A stretch of 64,000 nucleotides of DNA, taken from assembly GCA_036924085.1 (NCBI GenBank), contig JAVGWX010000019.1, positions 14,766,696 to 14,830,695 of the forward strand, read 5' to 3'. The notes under the pieces are model-generated. The model worked only from the letters and a program-made list of their open reading frames with translations. It was not told where the DNA came from and did no database searches. This stretch comes from Ariolimax columbianus. Lineage: Eukaryota; Mollusca; Gastropoda; Stylommatophora; Arionidae. Of the stretch, positions 33,540-44,530 are shown in pieces. The position numbers were made by a program, and so were the translations under genes. The stretch's first letter is position 1. The number at the start of each line of letters is the position of its first letter.

Positions 33540-34330
33540 ACCCAGGGGTGCATAGGCCATCAACCAACCCTCGCCAAGCATCTCTGTCCTGTGCAATCTT
33601 TTCCACTTCCTTCCAGCTTTTTCCTGTTTTCTTTACTTCTGCCTCCAGATCTCGTCTCCATGTATTCCTTGGTCTGCCTATGCCTCTCCTTCCCTGGGGG
33701 TACCATGACAGGGATTGCCTGGTGATACTGGCCTGGGGCTTGCTTAATGTATGACCCATCTACTTTCTTCCTATGATTTCCTGTTCCAATTTACCTTGTC
33801 CCGCTCTCTCCCAAGGTCTGTTGTTTTTAACTCTGTCACACCATTTTATACCAAGAATCTTTCTCAGGCCTCTGTTGACAAAACCCTGCAGTCTCCTGTC
33901 ATTGCCTTTGGTCCTCCTCGAGGTTTCCGCTTAATACAGCAGGACTGGCTTCACATTTGAACTTAAAATCCTTATTTTTGTCTTCCATCTTATTTCCTTG
34001 GAGTTCCATCTTGGTTTCAACATTCTGAATGCAACTCTTGCTTTTATGTATCCTTGTTTTTATATCCTCGTCTGTCCCTCTTTGCTTGTTGATGATGCTT
34101 CCTAGGTATGTAAATACCTCTACCTCTTCCAGTAGCGTTCCTCTCAGCCTGATTGGTTCTGTGTTTACTGCATTGACCCTATTTATTTTTGTCTTTTCTT
34201 CATGGATCTTCAAACTGACTTGTTTATAGGTATAATCCTGTCTATCCAGTTTCCTTTGCATTTGGCTTTGGCTATAGGACAGAAGGGCTATATCATCCGT
34301 CCTCGCCTTAGATATGTATATTTTATTTTT
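33540..34330 (-). pseudogene. RTE/L1-like LINE ORF2 C-terminal half (same family as 148-bp array)
   Basis: Antisense frames: RTDDIALLSYSQSQMQRKLD (from the active-site region), VFTYLGSIINKQRGTDEDIK, RIHKSKSCIQNVETK; then, after frameshifts, GHTLSKPQASITRQSLSWYP and GRRGIGRPRNTWRRDLEAEV, ending WRGLVDGLC. The catalytic motif reads RTDD rather than F/Y-A-D-D. The region TDEDIK...SKSCIQNVETK corresponds to the segment amplified at 4335-6110. Confidence 0.8.
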
Positions 34331-35150
34331 TTTAAATCTTTTATTACGTCTATATGACATGTATATATGTACAATTCTCAGTTATTTTACTGGCTGTGCT
34401 ATCTTCAAGAATATATGAAACACATATACCCAGACAAATGTGCCCCAACTTCATCAACCCCAGTGTCAATATGAACCAATAATGTGGCAACATGGGCCGC
34501 TCATGATTAAAATTTCTATTAAAAAATTATTTTATTGTTGAGATATTTTTGCCATGTTGAAAATAAGGACACAACCTAAAACAGGAAAGTTTTGCATGAT
34601 GACTCTGCCATCAAGTGAAGGAGAACTTTACTTTTTGCTGGACGTTTTTGGCAAACAATCTAACATGCTTGCTTACTTGATTCTCTTCTACCCTGGGGTG
34701 TTAAGGTGTTATAAAATGCATCATTTTCATTATTTATGTTGAATTTTGTCTATGAAAAAGATCTGTTGGCTGAAATACTGGTTGCTTTTTTGTTGTTTTT
34801 TTTATTCATGCTCATGCCAAACTGACACATACTTGTTTATGTTATTACTTAAATTCAATTGTCAATTCTACTGCATGCTTTATGATTTTTACTGCAGCTA
34901 GATCAAACTGATCTAGAGACAAATATTTGGAGAACATTATTTTCTGACCGTCACTTTCCCCATTCATCATATTTTCACAGTTATATTTCTCCAAATCGTA
35001 TCACTTAACTTATATACAAGTACATTACACATATAAAATTATATATATTCTGTTTGCCTTAAACAAATGTTAAACATATTGACCTGGACAACAAATATTA
35101 GTAGAACATAAATTGAATGTATTTATTCATGTTTCTTCAATTTGTTTCCA
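34331..35150. other. Intronic sequence, nothing recognised
   Basis: AT-rich. Short open frames have no domain or dynein similarity. Confidence 0.45.
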
Positions 35151-35408
35151 TTTTTTTTGGGTTATTTGTTGGCGTTCGTCTCATTTCTCTAATCTCCAAG
35201 ACGGTGTGCATTGCACTGTGGTTTTTATTTTGCGCCTGTCGGCCCAGTGCATCCGACTTCAGCATGCATTTTATGTAAGGTCCTCTTCCTCCTGCATTTT
35301 CTAAGGGTTTGCTTCCCCGGGGTAACGGCCGGTGCTGTGATGGGGATCGAACCTAGCACCTTCTGGTTGTGAGCCTTGTCACTTAACCACTAGCCCACGA
35401 TGTCCCCC
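35151..35408 (-). repeat. tRNA-derived SINE family A, copy 2
   Basis: Reverse copy: a T-rich start, GGCGTTCG, GTGCATTGCACTGTGG, then CCGGTGCTGTGATGGGGATC and box B/A complements (ACTTAACCACTAGCCCACG). Confidence 0.85.
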
Positions 35409-35444
35409 TATTTGTTTCCATAACTTACATATTTTACACTTATC

Positions 35445-35860
35445 ATTAAAACCTTTCATCTCTATGTGGAGCACATGTAAACAAATTTTAAGTCCTCTTA
35501 TCCTGAGCCATCTGTTCCAGATCTATCTATATTCTTTGTTTTTCTTTTATGCTTGTCTCAAACTGTCTAAATAAATACAGGCTATTCAGCTATGTAAATT
35601 ATTTGCAGTTTTCTCTTGCATCATGTCATTAAACCTCCTGACAGTAGACCTTTTTCTATCTTGGATTGTTGAGTTACATATTTACTTTTACTTGACTTGT
35701 CTATATTTGTTGAAGTTTCTGTGGCTTATAATATCTATAGGATGAGGTATCTGGCCCAATGCCCAACCCTCCTTAGTCACCTTTTATAATCTACTTAGCA
35801 GATTCACAGTGTAACTCTTCTTTGCTCCCCTTTTAGGTCCTGGCAATACTCAGGTGATTT
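35445..35860 (+). repeat. Dispersed repeat family E, copy
   Basis: Contains AAACCTTTCATCTCTATGTG, GGAGCACATGT, GGCTTATAATATCTATAGG and CTTTGCTCCCCTTTTAGGTC. The match to 16705-16938 is strongest over 35710-35860. Confidence 0.55.
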
Positions 35861-36119
35861 TTACTTACGATTCCAACTAAATACAATTTTTTTTAAGAAA
35901 ATATGAAACATACAGGTAGTGATCTCAACATCTGCCAACTGAACACCCCATTTAAAATTGTTACCATCGACTTATTCTATCTCCTGCTCAACTTGCAACT
36001 ATGGACTAGAAACTGAGTTCAATCCAGAAACTGATGCATGCTGTGGTTGTAACTCTTGAAACCTCAATAGTAGTTGTTCATGTTTTTTTTATAATCTAAT
36101 TTTGAGAGGAACAATAGTC

Positions 36120-36425
36120 TCCTCTTGGCTGGCTCCCTTTCCTCTCTATTCTTACCTCACTCTGTTTCATTTGACTCTGTCCTACAGTCACACTCCTGCA
36201 CAACTTTCACATGCGCCCTCATGGTGAGGCCCCTCCATTGCACTTTGGTTGGGCTAGCTTCTGAGGGCGCACAAACCTAGCATAGGTACATGCAGACGCA
36301 TACATTCATCCAAGCACTGGTTTATGCGTCCTGATATCGCCCAATGGACTACGGTCTGGGGTGGAAAATGGCGCGCCTCTGCCAGTAGAAACTAGTGAGG
36401 CAAACATCTAAGCAACAACAACAAC
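36120..36425 (+). repeat. SINE family D, 3' part
   Basis: Near-identical to 58545-58815: CACTCTGTTTCATTTGACTC, TTGGTTGGGCTAGCTTCTGA, GGTTTATGCGTCCTGATATC and GGAAAATGGCGCGCCTC, ending AACAACAACAACAAC. It is 5' truncated relative to the 58395 copy, which has a tRNA-like head. Confidence 0.8.
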
Positions 36426-36464
36426 ACTAATTTTGAGTAAAATAATACTATCAGAGCATGGTAC

Positions 36465-36585
36465 CTTTGTTAGCCATCTCCAGTATAACATCTCTTGCAT
36501 GCACATCAATGACTACTAAGGCTCCCAGTGTGATTCTTTGTTGCTTGGTTAGTTTGCCTCTAACCAAGGCCACAAGTTCATTCAT
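36465..36585 (-). CDS. Dynein heavy chain exon 8 (linker)
   Basis: 121 nt, residues 320-360: [37 protein letters not shown] and ANKG. The V-R-G-K-L and [12 protein letters not shown] blocks are conserved linker motifs. The acceptor is GTCTTCTTCAG and the donor AAAG/GTACCA. It ends one base into the Gly codon completed by exon 9. Confidence 0.98.
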
Positions 36586-36662
36586 CTGAAGAAGACATAG
36601 AATTATACTTTTTTACTTACATAATTTTAGCTTAGTTGAAGAATCAACAGAACAATAAGCCT

Positions 36663-36931
36663 CATCAGTCACCCTACTTTCGAAAGATGGCCTGGTGCGG
36701 GCACGTCGCGAGGTCCAACGGAATTCCCAACTCGATACTCTTTGTATCCGTCCCGGGACAGAGAGGGCGAGGACGTCCAAGGAAGAGATGGGTGGACAAC
36801 ATCACTGAGTGGTCAGGCTTCGTCCTGGTGAGATACGTCAGGCGGCAACAGACAGAGAGAGCTGGTGTGGGATTTTCATGTCTTCATGTGTGCCCCAACG
36901 ACCTGATGGGTTACTGGATGAAGTGAACTGA
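36663..36931 (+). pseudogene. L1-like LINE ORF2 C-terminus (short copy)
   Basis: Plus-strand frame RKMAWCGHVARSNGIPNSIL, then GQRGRGRPRKRWVDNITEWS. It ends with the family 3' sequence CCCCAACGACCTGATGGGTT and CTGGATGA. The longer copy starts immediately downstream. Confidence 0.8.
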
Positions 36932-36939
36932 GTCACCCT

Positions 36940-38185
36940 AGCAAGGTCATGCTTAGATTAATCCTCGGCCGATTGAAACCCCAAGCAGAGAACATCATTG
37001 CCGAGGAGCAAACAGGGAAGAAGCACTACAGAACAGATATTTAATTTAAGGCTGCTAAGCGAGAAATATCTAGAACAGCAGCAAACACTGTATCATGTGT
37101 TTGTTGATTTTAAGAAGGTGTTTGATAAGGTATGACATAGAGCGCAATGGGCAACCATGAGGATGTATAAAATCAACGGAAATATTATAACGGTCCTTGA
37201 ACACCTGTATGACAAGGCGTCCAGCGCAGTTCTTGTGAATGGGAGGCGAGGGGACTGGTTTCGCACATCAGTTGGTGTAAGACAGGGGTGTACAATCTCT
37301 CCAATTCTGTTCAATATATTGAGGAAATTATGAGTGAGGCACTTGGTACTGTCAAGATAGGGGGCCGAACGATTACAAACCTTCGTTTTGCAAATGATAT
37401 CAACAGGTTGACGGGTTCAGAAGCAGAACTCCAGGAATGGGTCAGAAGACTCGAAAAAACAGCTCTTTACTATGGAATGGAGATAAACGCTGAAAAACAA
37501 AATTAATGACCAACAACGCCAAGGGCTTCAACAGCAGGATAAAAGCTAATGGTCAGGAACTCAAAGTGGTTGACCGTTTTAATCTTGGGTCGATTGTCAG
37601 TGATGAAGGATCAAAATGTGAGGTGTTGGCCAGAATAGCACAGACAATAGTGGTGCTTGCACAGCTTAACAAAATCTGGCAAGATAAACGATTAGCACTA
37701 TATACGAAAATTAGATTAATGCGAACACTGGTCCTGTCAATATTCCTCTATGCTTGTGAGACATGGACCGTTACAGCTGACTTTCAACGAAGGATACAAG
37801 CCTTGGAGATGAGATGTTTCCGAAGACTTTTAAATGTCACGTACAAAGATCGAGTTACAAATGAGGAAATTGGAGATAGAATTTCAAACAGCAATAGGGC
37901 CTTTCGAAGACCTCTTGGCAACTGTCAAAAGAAGGAAACTCGCTTGGTGCGGTCATATATCGAGATCAAATGGTCTTGCAAATACAATCCTCCACGGAAA
38001 GGTGCATGGCAGACGACGAAGAGGCCGTCCCAAAAAGAGATGGGGGAACAACATAAAAGAATGGACCAATCTCCGACCAGGAGAGTCACAGGCAGCGGCA
38101 TCTGACAGAGAAGGGTGGCGTGGCGTTGTGAGGATGTCTTCATGTGTGCCCCAACGACCTCACCGGTTACGGGATGACCTCACCT
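36940..38185 (+). pseudogene. L1-like LINE reverse transcriptase and C-terminus
   Basis: Plus-strand frames in order: SKVMLRLILGRLKPQAENII, LFVDFKKVFDKV (D-F-K-K-x-F-D block), VLVNGRRGDWFRTSVGVRQG, CTISPILFNI, then LRFANDINRLTGSEAELQEW, FNLGSIVSDEGSKCEVLARI, LSIFLYACETWTVTA, RRIQALEMRCFRRLLNVTYK and RKLAWCGHISRSNGLANTIL with GRRRRGRPKKRWGNNIKEW. The Y/F-A-D-D active site is changed to F-A-N-D, and there are at least three frame breaks. The endonuclease part is absent. The most complete L1-like copy here. Confidence 0.85.
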
Positions 38186-38315
38186 GTAAAATCAACATCA
38201 TTGCACACTGTTTAACCCATAAGTGTTCTTCTCCATATTTGTGGAGAATCTCAGCACAACGTACGAACTTTGTAGCAATGATGAGAATCATGTATGGATT
38301 GAGTAGATTTCAACA

Positions 38316-38553
38316 TAATTTTGAATTTTGCTTGGACAGTGGTCGTTAAGCCTACACGTTTTGATTTCCAACTGCCAAGGGATTTTTAACATATGCGACA
38401 CTGCACATGGACATCCGATCTCTACTACCCAGAGATCTGGGGAAATACCAGAAAGTCGAAGTGAAAAAATCCCATGCTCCACCATGATTTGAACCCGCGA
38501 CCTCCAGCACCGAGACCGACATCTTACTGTAAGACCACTCAGTTCCCTTCATA
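38316..38553 (-). repeat. tRNA-like SINE family B, copy 3
   Basis: Plus-strand order TTTGCTTGGACAGTGGTCGT, GGGATTTTTAACATATGCG, ACTACCCAGAGATCTGGGG, TTTGAACCCGCGACCTCCAG (box B complement) and AAGACCACTCAGTTCCCTTC. Confidence 0.7.
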
Positions 38554-38564
38554 CATACTTAAGT

Positions 38565-38819
38565 AGGGACGTCGTGGGCTAGTGGTTAAGTGACATAGCT
38601 CACAACCAGAAGGTGCTGTGTTCGATCCCCATCACAGCACTGGCTGTTACCCTGGGAAAGCAAACCCTTAGAAAATGCAGGAGGAAGCAGACCCTTACAT
38701 AAAATGCATACTGAAGTCAGATGCACTGGGCTGACAGGGGCAAAATAAAAACCACAGTGCAACGCACGCCGCCTTTGGGGAATTGATAAATAAGGTGAAC
38801 GCACAATTTTTAAAAAATA
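38565..38819 (+). repeat. tRNA-derived SINE family A, copy 3
   Basis: Head GGGACGTCGTGGGCTAGTGG, box B GTTCGATCCCC, body GCAGGAGGAAGCAGACCC and AACGCACGCCGCCTTTGGGG. It lies immediately after the antisense family B SINE. Confidence 0.85.
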
Positions 38820-39159
38820 CATTCTTAAAGGTGTGTGTGTGTGTGTGTGTGTTGGGGGGGGGGGGGGGCGCCTGATATGGCATATGTTGTTTTTCTGTTA
38901 GGGGTGAAATAAACTGTAGTTCTCTGCCTATAAAACCCCTCGACTACCCCAGCAATGGGGAAAAGTTGTAGGACAGTAGAAGGCTCCAGTCTTCTACCGC
39001 TCAAGCAGATTTTTGATTTTTGTAAGCAGACATCGTTATATCAATATCTTCAATAATTACACATGTGCCTGACTTTGACTCCTTACATTACAGGACACAT
39101 ATGAGCACTGTGAAACAATAAACACAGATCTACAGCATGTACTGTGTGACAGAAATTAC
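38820..39159. other. Intronic sequence with SINE body, (GT)n and poly-G
   Basis: (GT)n at 38832-38851 runs into a long poly-G (about 38853-38867). Then 38871-39015 repeats the body of the SINE at 3148-3385 (GGCATATGTTGTTTTTCTGT and CCCCTCGACTACCCCAGC). Confidence 0.6.
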
Positions 39160-39243
39160 CTGCAATTTTAATCGGTCATAGAATTCTTTCAGACCTTGAG
39201 GTCCAGACGGTATCACTTCATGGACTTCTCTGGTCCAAAATGC
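39160..39243 (-). CDS. Dynein heavy chain exon 7 (linker)
   Basis: 84 nt, residues 292-319: AFWTREVHEVIPSGPQGLKE then FYDRLKLQ. W-T-x-E-V-H-E is a conserved linker motif. The acceptor is CATTTTCAG-type (TTTTCAG) and the donor CAG/GTAATT. Phase is 0. A (GA)n run lies just upstream in the intron. Confidence 0.96.
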
Positions 39244-39249
39244 CTGAAA

Positions 39250-39269
39250 AGAGAGAGAGAATGAGAAAA

Positions 39270-39317
<48 letters not shown>
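39250..39317. repeat. (GA)n microsatellite near exon 7 acceptor
   Basis: About 68 bp of GAGAGA broken by AATGAGAAAAATA. It is within 10 nt of the exon 7 boundary, so on the transcribed strand it is a (TC)n polypyrimidine run directly before the acceptor. Confidence 0.95.
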
Positions 39318-39320
<3 letters not shown>

Positions 39321-40232
39321 CATTAAGTTGTTGTGATCTTGATTGTGTAAATATGCACCTTTGTATAAAATAAAAATGAAAAAATATTGTAGGACTATTT
39401 ATAAGTGCGCATGAATTTATTTTAACATTCAAATTTTGCTTTAATATCAAGTGTTGAGGTGTGAGATACATTTTATGAATGTCTCTAATGTCTTGTTGAT
39501 GTGTTTTTGGTCCACATTCAATCTGATATTTACATTGAAGTCTAATTTGTGTGTAGGACTTTCCTAAAAAAAATAACATTGCAATCTTTTTTTCCACTGG
39601 TTTAGTCTGCTAGAAAGCTCTATATAAGGGTAAAGGATTAAAGAATGCTCACCCATGCAGTTGTCATGAAGTGTATAGGCTAGACTGTTATCAAACCCAT
39701 GTATTCAGACAATGACTGGTCCCTAATCACTCGGCCACTCACTCATCATGTGAAGGTCTTAATTATGTCCTCTAATTTCCTTAAATTTCACAAAACAATT
39801 ACAGCCGATATTGCCTTCTGTATCCATGATTTTAATATCACAGTCTATTTTTCCAACTTTGTCTATGTTGGCCTGACTTGTTCCTTCTAGCTAACCTTGA
39901 AATATAAGGTGACAATAGTAGCTCTTCACTTACCCCCATTTGGGGGTGGGGGTGTGTGTGTGTGAGGGGGGGAGGGGGGACTTCTCGAGCTCAGCCCATG
40001 AGATATCAGCTGTCTCAGCTTCCTCGTTCAAAGCTCTCTTCTTCACTTTTCTTTTATTGGTTCCAATTAAGCAAATGTCTAGTTTAATTGTTATGTTTCT
40101 TCCTGAGAGTGTGACCTATCCATCTCAACTTCCATTCCTTAAACTCCATCTCTACTGGTTACTTGTTTCACATTTGATCATCAGATACAAAGTATTTGAT
40201 AGGGGTAACTGTTGCAGTCTGGTAGTGGTACA
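39318..40232. other. Intronic sequence, nothing recognised
   Basis: Contains a short G-rich stretch (GTGAGGGGGGGAGGGGGGA) at about 39962-39980. No coding signature. Confidence 0.4.
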
Positions 40233-40785
40233 CTTAGATGCAATGTTTCTGAAAGTTATATATTCACCTAGTTAGATGCAATGTTTCTGAAAGCTATCTA
40301 TACACCAAGTTAGATGCAATGTTTCTGATAGCTATCTATACACCAAGTTAGATGCAATGTTTCTGATAGCTATCTATACACCAAGTTAGATGCAATGTTT
40401 CTGAAAGCTATCTATACACCAAGTTAGATGCAATGTTTCTGAAAGTTATATATTCACTTAGTTAGATGCAATGTTTCTGAAAGCTATCTAATACACCAAG
40501 TTAAATGCAATGTTTCTGAAAGCTATCTATACACCAAGTTAGATGCAATGTTTCTGATAGCTATCTATACACCAAGTTAGATGCAATGTTTCTGATAGCT
40601 ATCTATACACCAAGTTAGATGCAATGTTTCTGAAAGCTATCTATACACCAAGTTAGATGCAATGTTTCTGATAGCTATCTATACACCAAGTTAGATGCAA
40701 TGTTTCTGATAGCTATCTATATACACCAAGTTAGATGCAATGTTTCTGAAAGCTATCTATACACCAAGTTAGATGCAATGTTTCT
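40233..40785. repeat. 38-bp minisatellite, ~14.5 copies
   Basis: The unit begins GTTAGATGCAATGTTTCTGA and ends CTATCTATACACCAA. Two sequence types alternate (GAAAGCTA, GATAGCTA), plus a rarer AAAGTTATATATTCAC type near 40255 and 40445. Sporadic 1-2-bp insertions occur, for example CTATCTAATACACC at about 40485. Confidence 0.95.
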
Positions 40786-41490
40786 CAAGTTATATTTGTT
40801 GCTGTAATAACATTTGTATGAGTAGATAATGACGACCAAGGTCACATCAAATTAAACATTATATCCCCACTATTGCTGGAATACTAAGATCTTGGTATTT
40901 AATCAGGTGGATCAGTGTCTGATGCCAGGTAGCCAAAAGTTGTTATTTTGTTTCACAAATCCATCTGGTCAGCCCAGAAAAGTGCCATGCCATGTCTTCC
41001 CTGATTTGCCTTACCGACTTAATTTGGCTATTAGTAGTAAGTTCACTTAAGTATGTAGAAAGCACACTGCAAAAAGAAACACACAAGACCCAGAAAGACT
41101 TTGCAGAACAATCACCAGAGAGAGTGAAACTTTCAAGAACTACAGAGAGTGGCAGAGCACTGATCGAACTGGAGAATTTTGAAAGACCACAGAGAGTAAG
41201 TTCACTGTTGATTTCTTTCTTGTGGCTTACAAGATCTTGTAAAGGTACAGCTCTAGAATTTCCAGCACCTAGGCTTTTCTCTGCTGACATTTAGTCTACT
41301 CAGCAGTATAAAGTCTTCAGTATTAGCAACCATAAAGATATTGTGGGAAGTCTTGCTACTAGACATTTCTCACCAACGACTTTAGGAAGTATGTCAATAT
41401 TGATGGAATATTTGTTAACCTCAATAAAACATTATGTCATCAATAATCCTTAATCAAATACTCAATCCCAAACAATTCAGATACAATTTA
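40786..41490. other. Intronic sequence, nothing recognised
   Basis: Overlapping open frames of 100 and 115 codons on opposite strands at 40943-41294 have no recognisable domain and no splice continuity with the dynein exons. Confidence 0.45.
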
Positions 41491-41668
41491 TTTACCACCA
41501 ATGAACTCCAAACAAATGTTCTACCACCAATGAACTCCAAACAAATGTTCTACCACCAATGAACTCCAAACAAATGTTCTACCACCAATGAACTCCAACT
41601 CTAATATAATATGAACAATTGATAATATGAACAATTGATAATATGAACAATTGATAATATGAACAATT
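41491..41668. repeat. Two adjacent short tandem arrays (29 bp and 16 bp)
   Basis: About four copies of a 29-bp unit containing ACCACCAATGAACTCCAAAC (41491-41604), followed by four copies of AACAATTGATAATATG (41609-41668). Confidence 0.9.
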
Positions 41669-41794
41669 GCACCAATCAAATATTCAAACCAAAGCAATCC
41701 CCAATTAAATATTCTACCACTCATGCCCATATCGAGTATGCTATCATAAATAATCCCCAATTACATATTCTACACACACACACAACAAATAAAG

Positions 41795-42025
41795 ACAACT
41801 AAGCCACATCTATCGATCCCCACAATAGTGAGCAGCCCACAGATAAAGCCAAGCATATCACAACCGCCTGAAGGATCGCGGTCCTCGTTTATCAGTATGC
41901 TTAGAAAGAACTTGAACTTAACGTCTTTATACTTGTTTAGAAGACCCTGCAGAGTACTACAACTCGCCACTTAATGTCCTTTTGGGGCACACAAAAGAGT
42001 AAATTTACTCATTGTAGGTATTAAA
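41795..42025 (+). repeat. Dispersed repeat family F interrupted by a LINE 3' tail
   Basis: CCCCACAATAGTGAGCAG-type, AGATAAAGCCAAGCATATCA and CAACCGCCTGAAGGAT match 54700-54780. ACTACAACTCGCCACTTAAT and GGGGCACACAAAAGAGTAA match 54820-54880. Between them, at about 41893-41955, sits an antisense CR1-like LINE 3' terminus (ACTTAACGTCTTTATACTTG and TTTAGAAGACCCTGCAGAG). Confidence 0.65.
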
Positions 42026-42104
42026 CAACAGCAAAAAAAAAAGCCTCACCTAATAAAATATTTTGATACTAATAATGAAGTCAAAACAAGAATGTAAACT
42101 TTAC

Positions 42105-42176
42105 CTGGGATACACAAAGTACCACCTGTCCAGGCCATTCTTTGACCCATTCTGTCCTTGGTGTCATTGGATAAGC
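42105..42176 (-). CDS. Dynein heavy chain exon 6 (linker)
   Basis: 72 nt, residues 268-291: [20 protein letters not shown] then CVSQ. [18 protein letters not shown] is a conserved linker motif. The acceptor is CCCTTCTCCAG and the donor CAG/GTAAAG. Phase is 0. Confidence 0.97.
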
Positions 42177-43974
42177 CTGGAGAAGGGGGTTGTTAGAGAG
42201 AAATTGGAAAGTGACAGTACAGTTTTGCAAGTCAGTTTCATTGTGCACCAAAAATCTGTATCATTAATTATCTTGATATCAAATGCAATGAAAAATGATA
42301 ATTATAAAGTTATTATAAAACAAGGCATGATCAATAAATTACTTGCAGCTACAGTACAATTAAAATACAATCAATTAAATCTTGGAAAGTAAAAAATGAG
42401 AATCTGATCTATCAAGATGTTGTATGATTTATTATAGAACATGCTAGAACATAGTTTTGTTTTGATATTAATCTAACACGCTTTAAATACGCTTAAAAGA
42501 AACTTTATATTGGCTATAAATATATTAAAATTTAAAAAATACCAAGTTAAGTATCTACTAAATTTAAAAAAAAAAAAAAAAAAAGTTAAAATAATTGATT
42601 TGATGCATTTTTTTGTTTGATGTTAATGCTAGACAATTTTTGTTGAAAATTATTTATATTTCAGCTTTCAAATTATTTTTGGAATTAGAAAACGTAAAGT
42701 TGTTTTTAAACACATTGCTACAAAATTAAAGATGTACTTTTCATTGTCGACAAATATAAAATAAAAAGAATCTAAATAATTGCATACACACAGTGAGCAG
42801 ATTTGAAAACAATAACAAAAAATATGTCTATGAAAATCAATTAACTAACTATTCTTCTAAAACATGAAACAGTCAGTGAGAATGACACCAGTGTTCATAT
42901 TCATTACTGTCACCATTTTAACCAATCTAAAGGCAATATAAACATTTATAAAAAGAACAAATGAATAAGAATGTTCAAAGGAAACCAAAAGCTAGATTTT
43001 TAAACGACTTTGTTACTAAAAATTAAATTTATTTGAGTCAACAAAACTTTTATTTCAGTGTTGCTAGAACGTCATGAACTAATAGTTATTTTGAGCATTT
43101 GATATGACTTGTATGGTAATTTATTCTTTCTTCATTTGTTTTTTAATATATCACAATATGCTGGTTTCAAAACGTTGGAGCTAATTTGTCTGCAAGGCAC
43201 AAGGGACATCACCCTCACCCAAAAAAAACTTGACTTCTCTTTAAACTGGTCTACATTTTTGCTGTACTTCTACCCGCCTTTCTGTTGACCTAATGTGTAA
43301 GGCAGATGTTGAATAGTTTGTGAAGTGTAGATTTGCCGAGATGTCGAAACGATTTCATAAATTGTTGCTATGTATCTCAGTATGTGATGTTTTAATAGTT
43401 TCTCTTGTTATAAACTGTGATTTTTCTTCTCCTTGTATAATTGCTCATCTATCTCAAGGTCAGGTATTTTTCAAGCTCTGATTTACCATCCCTGTAGCTT
43501 GATAACTGTTCAAGCTTGATATTCTTAGAATACCAAGATGATAAAATTGGCTTCCTAACCAAGCGATAGGGGTTTGGTCCCCAGTTGAGGCGAGATTTTT
43601 CCAATTGCAAAATGCTCTTAAGGTTAACCCAGCTTCAAAATTTGGTACCTGAATAATTTGCGATAGTTAAGGCGGCGAGTGGGATTGTGACCAAACCCCA
43701 CCTAATGTGTCGTTGATCAAGAAAAATATGGGCCTTACCCCATATTCCCAATATGCCACACTGGCGTGTTAATGGGATCTCTACTTTTTGTAATACTATG
43801 AATGATGATACCAATCAAAATTTTATTAATACGTTGAGTTTTATGGCATGTACAAACTCCATTAATATTGAAGCTTGCTACATGTTTGAGTTAGTGTCAA
43901 CTAAGAGAAGATTATACATGACAGTGTTCTTCAAAACAGTTTTCAAAAGAGTGATCATCTTTTGGAGCAAGAAG
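42177..43974. other. Long AT-rich intronic stretch, nothing recognised
   Basis: Nearly 1.8 kb with a poly-A run at about 42569-42584 and no recognisable exon, SINE head or LINE frame. It is the longest stretch in the window to which I can assign nothing. Confidence 0.5.
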
Positions 43975-44530
43975 TATCATCATCATCATCATGTAGCATG
44001 TCCTTTGTAGAACGTCGCTCCCAACCCAGTCTGTCTGAAAGAAACTCGTTCCCTTGCTAAAACACCAGCTTCCGCCACTGTCATTCTCAGGCATTCCTGG
44101 ATATCTTGGTACCATCGTCTTCTTGGTCTACCCCTTCCTCTTTTGCCTGGTACCATACCTTCCATCACCGTTCTCTCAAGACCGTTGTGTCTCTTGATGT
44201 GACCAAAGTATTTGCATTTTCTAGCCAAAATGGAATTGATAAACCAGTTCTCCTCTATGCTCAACTCTTGCCGAATGTCTACATTTGTTCTTTTCTCTGT
44301 CCAGGGTATTCTGAGGATCTTTCTGTAACATTTTGACTCGAAGGATTCGATTCTTTGTCTAGAAGTTTTGGTAATCATTCATGCTTCACAACCATAAGCT
44401 GCCACAGGAAAAACACACGCTCTCAAGACTTTTACTTTTATCATTTTGTTGGTGCCCTGCCACAATTTCTTCAGGCTGTTCAGAAGTATACGGTCAGCAT
44501 AATCAATATACAAATCTATTGTACTTGTTA
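43975..44530 (-). pseudogene. LINE ORF2 C-terminal fragment
   Basis: Antisense frames: LLNSLKKLWQGTNKMIKVKV, LRACVFPVAAYGCEAWMIT, then KTSRQRIESFESKCYRKILR, IPWTEKRTNVDIRQEL, CKYFGHIKRHNGLERTVMEG and KRGRGRPRRRWYQDIQECL. It is close to the usual LINE C-terminus and well preserved over 130 codons (43989-44378), but lacks the catalytic core. A stop corresponds to the Glu of YGCE in the window sequence. An ATGATG run at 43980 may be the tail. Confidence 0.82.

Noticed and set aside
40943..41294. Opposite-strand 100- and 115-codon frames as a nested intronic gene
   Set aside because: No domain, no promoter or splice evidence, and both strands are open equally, which is not expected of a constrained gene.
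44106..44336. Plus-strand frames of 76, 80 and similar lengths opposite LINE fragments (also 33548-33754, 15808-16132, 54244-54444)
   Set aside because: Shadow frames. The opposite strand, or for 54244-54444 a dispersed repeat, explains the sequence.
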